From Sphingobium amiense (lineage in GTDB: Bacteria > Pseudomonadota > Alphaproteobacteria > Sphingomonadales > Sphingomonadaceae): a stretch of 64,000 bases of DNA. The position numbers were made by a program, and so were the translations under genes. Location of the stretch: assembly GCF_003967075.1 (NCBI RefSeq), contig NZ_AP018664.1:2232001-2296000 (forward strand), in the 5' to 3' direction. The notes beneath the pieces were generated by a model. That model ran no database searches. It was not told the origin of the DNA and worked only from the letters and a program-made list of their open reading frames with translations. Positions 60,964 to 64,000 of the stretch are shown piece by piece (the stretch's first letter is position 1; the number at the start of each line of letters is the position of its first letter).

Positions 60964-62097
60964 TCAGACCGCGCTCAGCCCCGCGTCGGCGAGGCCGCGC
61001 CAGAGGTGGAGCGCCTGCACGCTTTCCTTCACGTCATGGACGCGGACCATCTGCGCCCCCTGCTGCGCCGCACGGAAGGCGAGCGCGATGGAGCCGCCGA
61101 GCCGGTCGGCCGCCGGCGCTTCGTTCGAGAGCGCGCCGATGAGCCGCTTCCTGCTGCCCGCGAAGAGCAGCGGCACGCCCAGCCCCTGAAAGGTCGCAAG
61201 GCCGTTCACCAGCGCGAGGTTTTCCGCCAGCGTCTTGCCGAAACCGAGGCCCGGATCGACGATCAGGCGCTCGCGCGCGATCCCCGCGGCGAGGCAGGCG
61301 GCGATGCGGCTTTCGAGATGGTCGAAGACGGCGGCGACGACATCGCCATAGCCCTCCGGCCCGAGCGCGGCGCGGTCGTGCGGATCGTCGCCAGCGGAGG
61401 GGGCGTGCATCAGGACGATGGGGCAGTCGGCGCGCGCCATGACTTCAAGGCTGCGCGGATCGTGCGCGAGGGCGGACACATCGTTGACGATGGCGGCGCC
61501 CGCCGCGAGGGCGGCTTCCATCACGGCGGCCTTGCGCGTGTCGATGGAGACGGGGACGCCCGCCGCCGCGAGCTTTTCGATGACCGGCACGACGCGGGCG
61601 ATCTCGTCGCCTTCCCAGACCTTGTCGGCCTTGGGCCGCGTCGATTCGCCGCCCACGTCGATCAGCGCCGCGCCCGCCGCCGCCATCGCGAACCCCGCGT
61701 CCGCCGCTGCATGCGGATCGGCCATGTGCTGCCCGCCGTCCGAGAAGCTGTCCGGCGTGACGTTGAGGATCGCCATCACCTGCGGCGAATCGAAGCGGAT
61801 CGTGCGGTCGCGAAGCGCCAGCGGCGCGCGCGGAGCGGAGATGGCGGCGGCGAGGCGCTGCGCACGCCCGGCGAGCGGATCGGGGAGCGTGGCGACGGTC
61901 GCCTCGAACTCCGCCACCGGCACGATCTGGCGCGCGATGCGGCGTTGGCCGTCGAAAGCGCTCAGCTCATAGCCCTGAAACCAGATCAGGCCATTGCCCA
62001 TGCGCGCCGCGCTGCCGTCCGGAAGGCCGATCGGCGACGGCACGAACCAGACGGGCCGAAGGTAGAGGCGGGCATGGGCCGGGAGAGGAGCGATCAT
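60964..62097 (-). CDS. folP: Dihydropteroate synthase
   Basis: A 377-residue enzyme. The C-terminal 270 residues are a standard DHPS TIM barrel with VMAILNVTPDSFSDGG, IDVGGESTRPKA, VSIDTRKAAV, IVNDVSAL, LIVDPGLGFGKT and SRKRLIG. About 100 extra N-terminal residues (LYLRPVWFVPSPIGLP...) precede it, an extension seen in some alphaproteobacterial proteins whose role is not known. It condenses pterin pyrophosphate with p-aminobenzoate in folate synthesis. ATG 62097 is 98 bases downstream of the ccrM stop and shares its direction. Confidence 0.95.
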   Translation of the reverse strand: MIAPLPAHARLYLRPVWFVPSPIGLPDGSAARMGNGLIWFQGYELSAFDGQRRIARQIVPVAEFEATVATLPDPLAGRAQRLAAAISAPRAPLALRDRTIRFDSPQVMAILNVTPDSFSDGGQHMADPHAAADAGFAMAAAGAALIDVGGESTRPKADKVWEGDEIARVVPVIEKLAAAGVPVSIDTRKAAVMEAALAAGAAIVNDVSALAHDPRSLEVMARADCPIVLMHAPSAGDDPHDRAALGPEGYGDVVAAVFDHLESRIAACLAAGIARERLIVDPGLGFGKTLAENLALVNGLATFQGLGVPLLFAGSRKRLIGALSNEAPAADRLGGSIALAFRAAQQGAQMVRVHDVKESVQALHLWRGLADAGLSAV

Positions 62098-62124
62098 GAA
62101 CTATCCCTATCCGTTCGCTTCGAG

Positions 62125-62164
62125 CGAAGTCGAGAAGCCGCTGCGAGACCGTGCCTCGACTTCG
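62125..62164. repeat. Sphingomonad-type extragenic palindrome
   Basis: CGAAGTCGAG (62125-62134) and its exact complement CTCGACTTCG (62155-62164) face each other across 20 bases, with further overlapping short dyads (TTCGAGCGAA). Sequences of this kind are scattered between genes in sphingomonad chromosomes as REP-like elements. It lies in the 98-base gap between ccrM and folP. Confidence 0.6.
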
Positions 62165-62195
62165 CCCGACACGAGGGGATTTTGCGCAGCGAAGG

Positions 62196-63526
<1,331 letters not shown>

Positions 63527-63626
63527 ATCGCGGCCCCGCCCCGGACTTTTTTTGGTTAACGCGCTGGGGGAGCGGAAAAAGGCGGCGGCATTGACCGATC
63601 CATAATCGTCGGGTTATGCGTTAACC

Positions 63627-63968
63627 ATGACGAACCAGCCTGCCCCCGCCGCTCACCCGGCCGCCGCCGACGCGCTGTTCAAGGCTCTGTCGGACGGCAC
63701 GCGGCGCGCGCTGCTGGAGGCGCTGGTGCGCGACGGGGAGCAGAATGTCCAGACGCTGACCCGCAGCGCGGGCGTGTCGCAGCCGATGGTGTCGCGCCAT
63801 CTTGCCAAGCTGCGGCAGGCGGGGCTGGTGACGGCGCGCCGCGCGGGGCGGGAGACCCATTATGCCGCGCGCGTGAAGGGGCTTGGCCCCGTGGTGCAGT
63901 GGATGGCGGTGCACGGCGCGCTCTGGTCGCAGCGCTTCGCCGCGCTGGAGGGACTGGGCGGACGATAG
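63627..63968 (+). CDS. ArsR/SmtB-family transcriptional regulator
   Basis: A 113-residue winged-helix protein. LFKALSDGTRRALLEALVRDGEQNVQTLTRSAGVSQPMVSRHLAKLRQAGLV is the typical ArsR helix-turn-helix, followed by the beta wing RRAGRETHYAA. No cysteine cluster for metal sensing is present, so it is probably of the non-metal type that often precedes a START/SRPBCC-domain gene. The window ends 32 bases after it, before the next gene. Confidence 0.9.
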   Translation: MTNQPAPAAHPAAADALFKALSDGTRRALLEALVRDGEQNVQTLTRSAGVSQPMVSRHLAKLRQAGLVTARRAGRETHYAARVKGLGPVVQWMAVHGALWSQRFAALEGLGGR

Positions 63969-64000
63969 TAGGGCCGGACAAGGCGGCGCACTGTCCTTTT

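Overview
The window looks like chromosome, or a large replicon, of a sphingomonad-type alphaproteobacterium (Sphingobium, Sphingomonas, Novosphingobium or Sphingopyxis). The evidence is high GC, two large TonB-dependent receptors of the type common in that group, a CcrM/GANTC methyltransferase, a split pntAA/pntAB/pntB transhydrogenase with a tiny aa3-oxidase subunit IV gene upstream, and an ECF41-type sigma factor. This placement is inference; no rRNA, tRNA or other taxonomic marker is present.

Region 1 (1-32.5 kb) is a catabolic island. It holds two LLM-type flavin monooxygenases, a cytochrome P450, two PQQ dehydrogenases, an acyl-CoA ligase, four short-chain or 3-hydroxyisobutyrate-type dehydrogenases, a CaiB CoA-transferase, an HMG-CoA-lyase-like enzyme, a LeuCD-like hydro-lyase, c-type cytochromes, IorA/IorB-like oxidoreductase subunits, an MFS transporter, a LysR regulator and two TonB receptors. 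Two minus-strand gene trains dominate. One (15345 to 7753) is CoA-transferase, lyase, LeuC, LeuD, TonB receptor, 2Fe-2S protein and dihaem cytochrome. The other (28585 to 17566) is TonB receptor, P450, PQQ dehydrogenase, LLM monooxygenase, SDR, NTF2-like, MFS and LysR. The substrate cannot be read from sequence. A lipophilic compound oxidised to an acid, activated to a CoA thioester and cleaved to central metabolites is the simplest reading. A 26-bp imperfect dyad present twice, 27 kb apart, may link two promoters in one regulon.

Region 2 (32.5-48.3 kb) is a decayed accessory or mobile region: a frameshifted alcohol dehydrogenase cut by an IS3 remnant, an MNT-HEPN protein, a degenerate nucleotidyltransferase, an ECF sigma factor, and an ArdC-type antirestriction gene split by a 6.6-kb recombinase-in-trio (RIT) element that carries its own ArdC-like gene. 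Next come a DprA/Smf-like remnant and a DUF262/HNH plus AlbA_2 gene pair, a possible defence module. The AlbA_2 gene is split by a 1131-bp IS5-family element flanked by CTAG repeats. Removing either insertion restores a single open frame exactly.

Region 3 (48.3-64 kb) is conserved backbone: a carboxymuconolactone decarboxylase-like gene with an ECF41 sigma factor and a matching promoter, DUF2520, a GST, a TauE/SafE exporter, ndk, an Asp/Glu racemase, the pnt operon with an extra secreted-protein gene inside it, an NtrC-type regulator, a lipoprotein, folP, ccrM with a GANTC cluster upstream, and an ArsR regulator.
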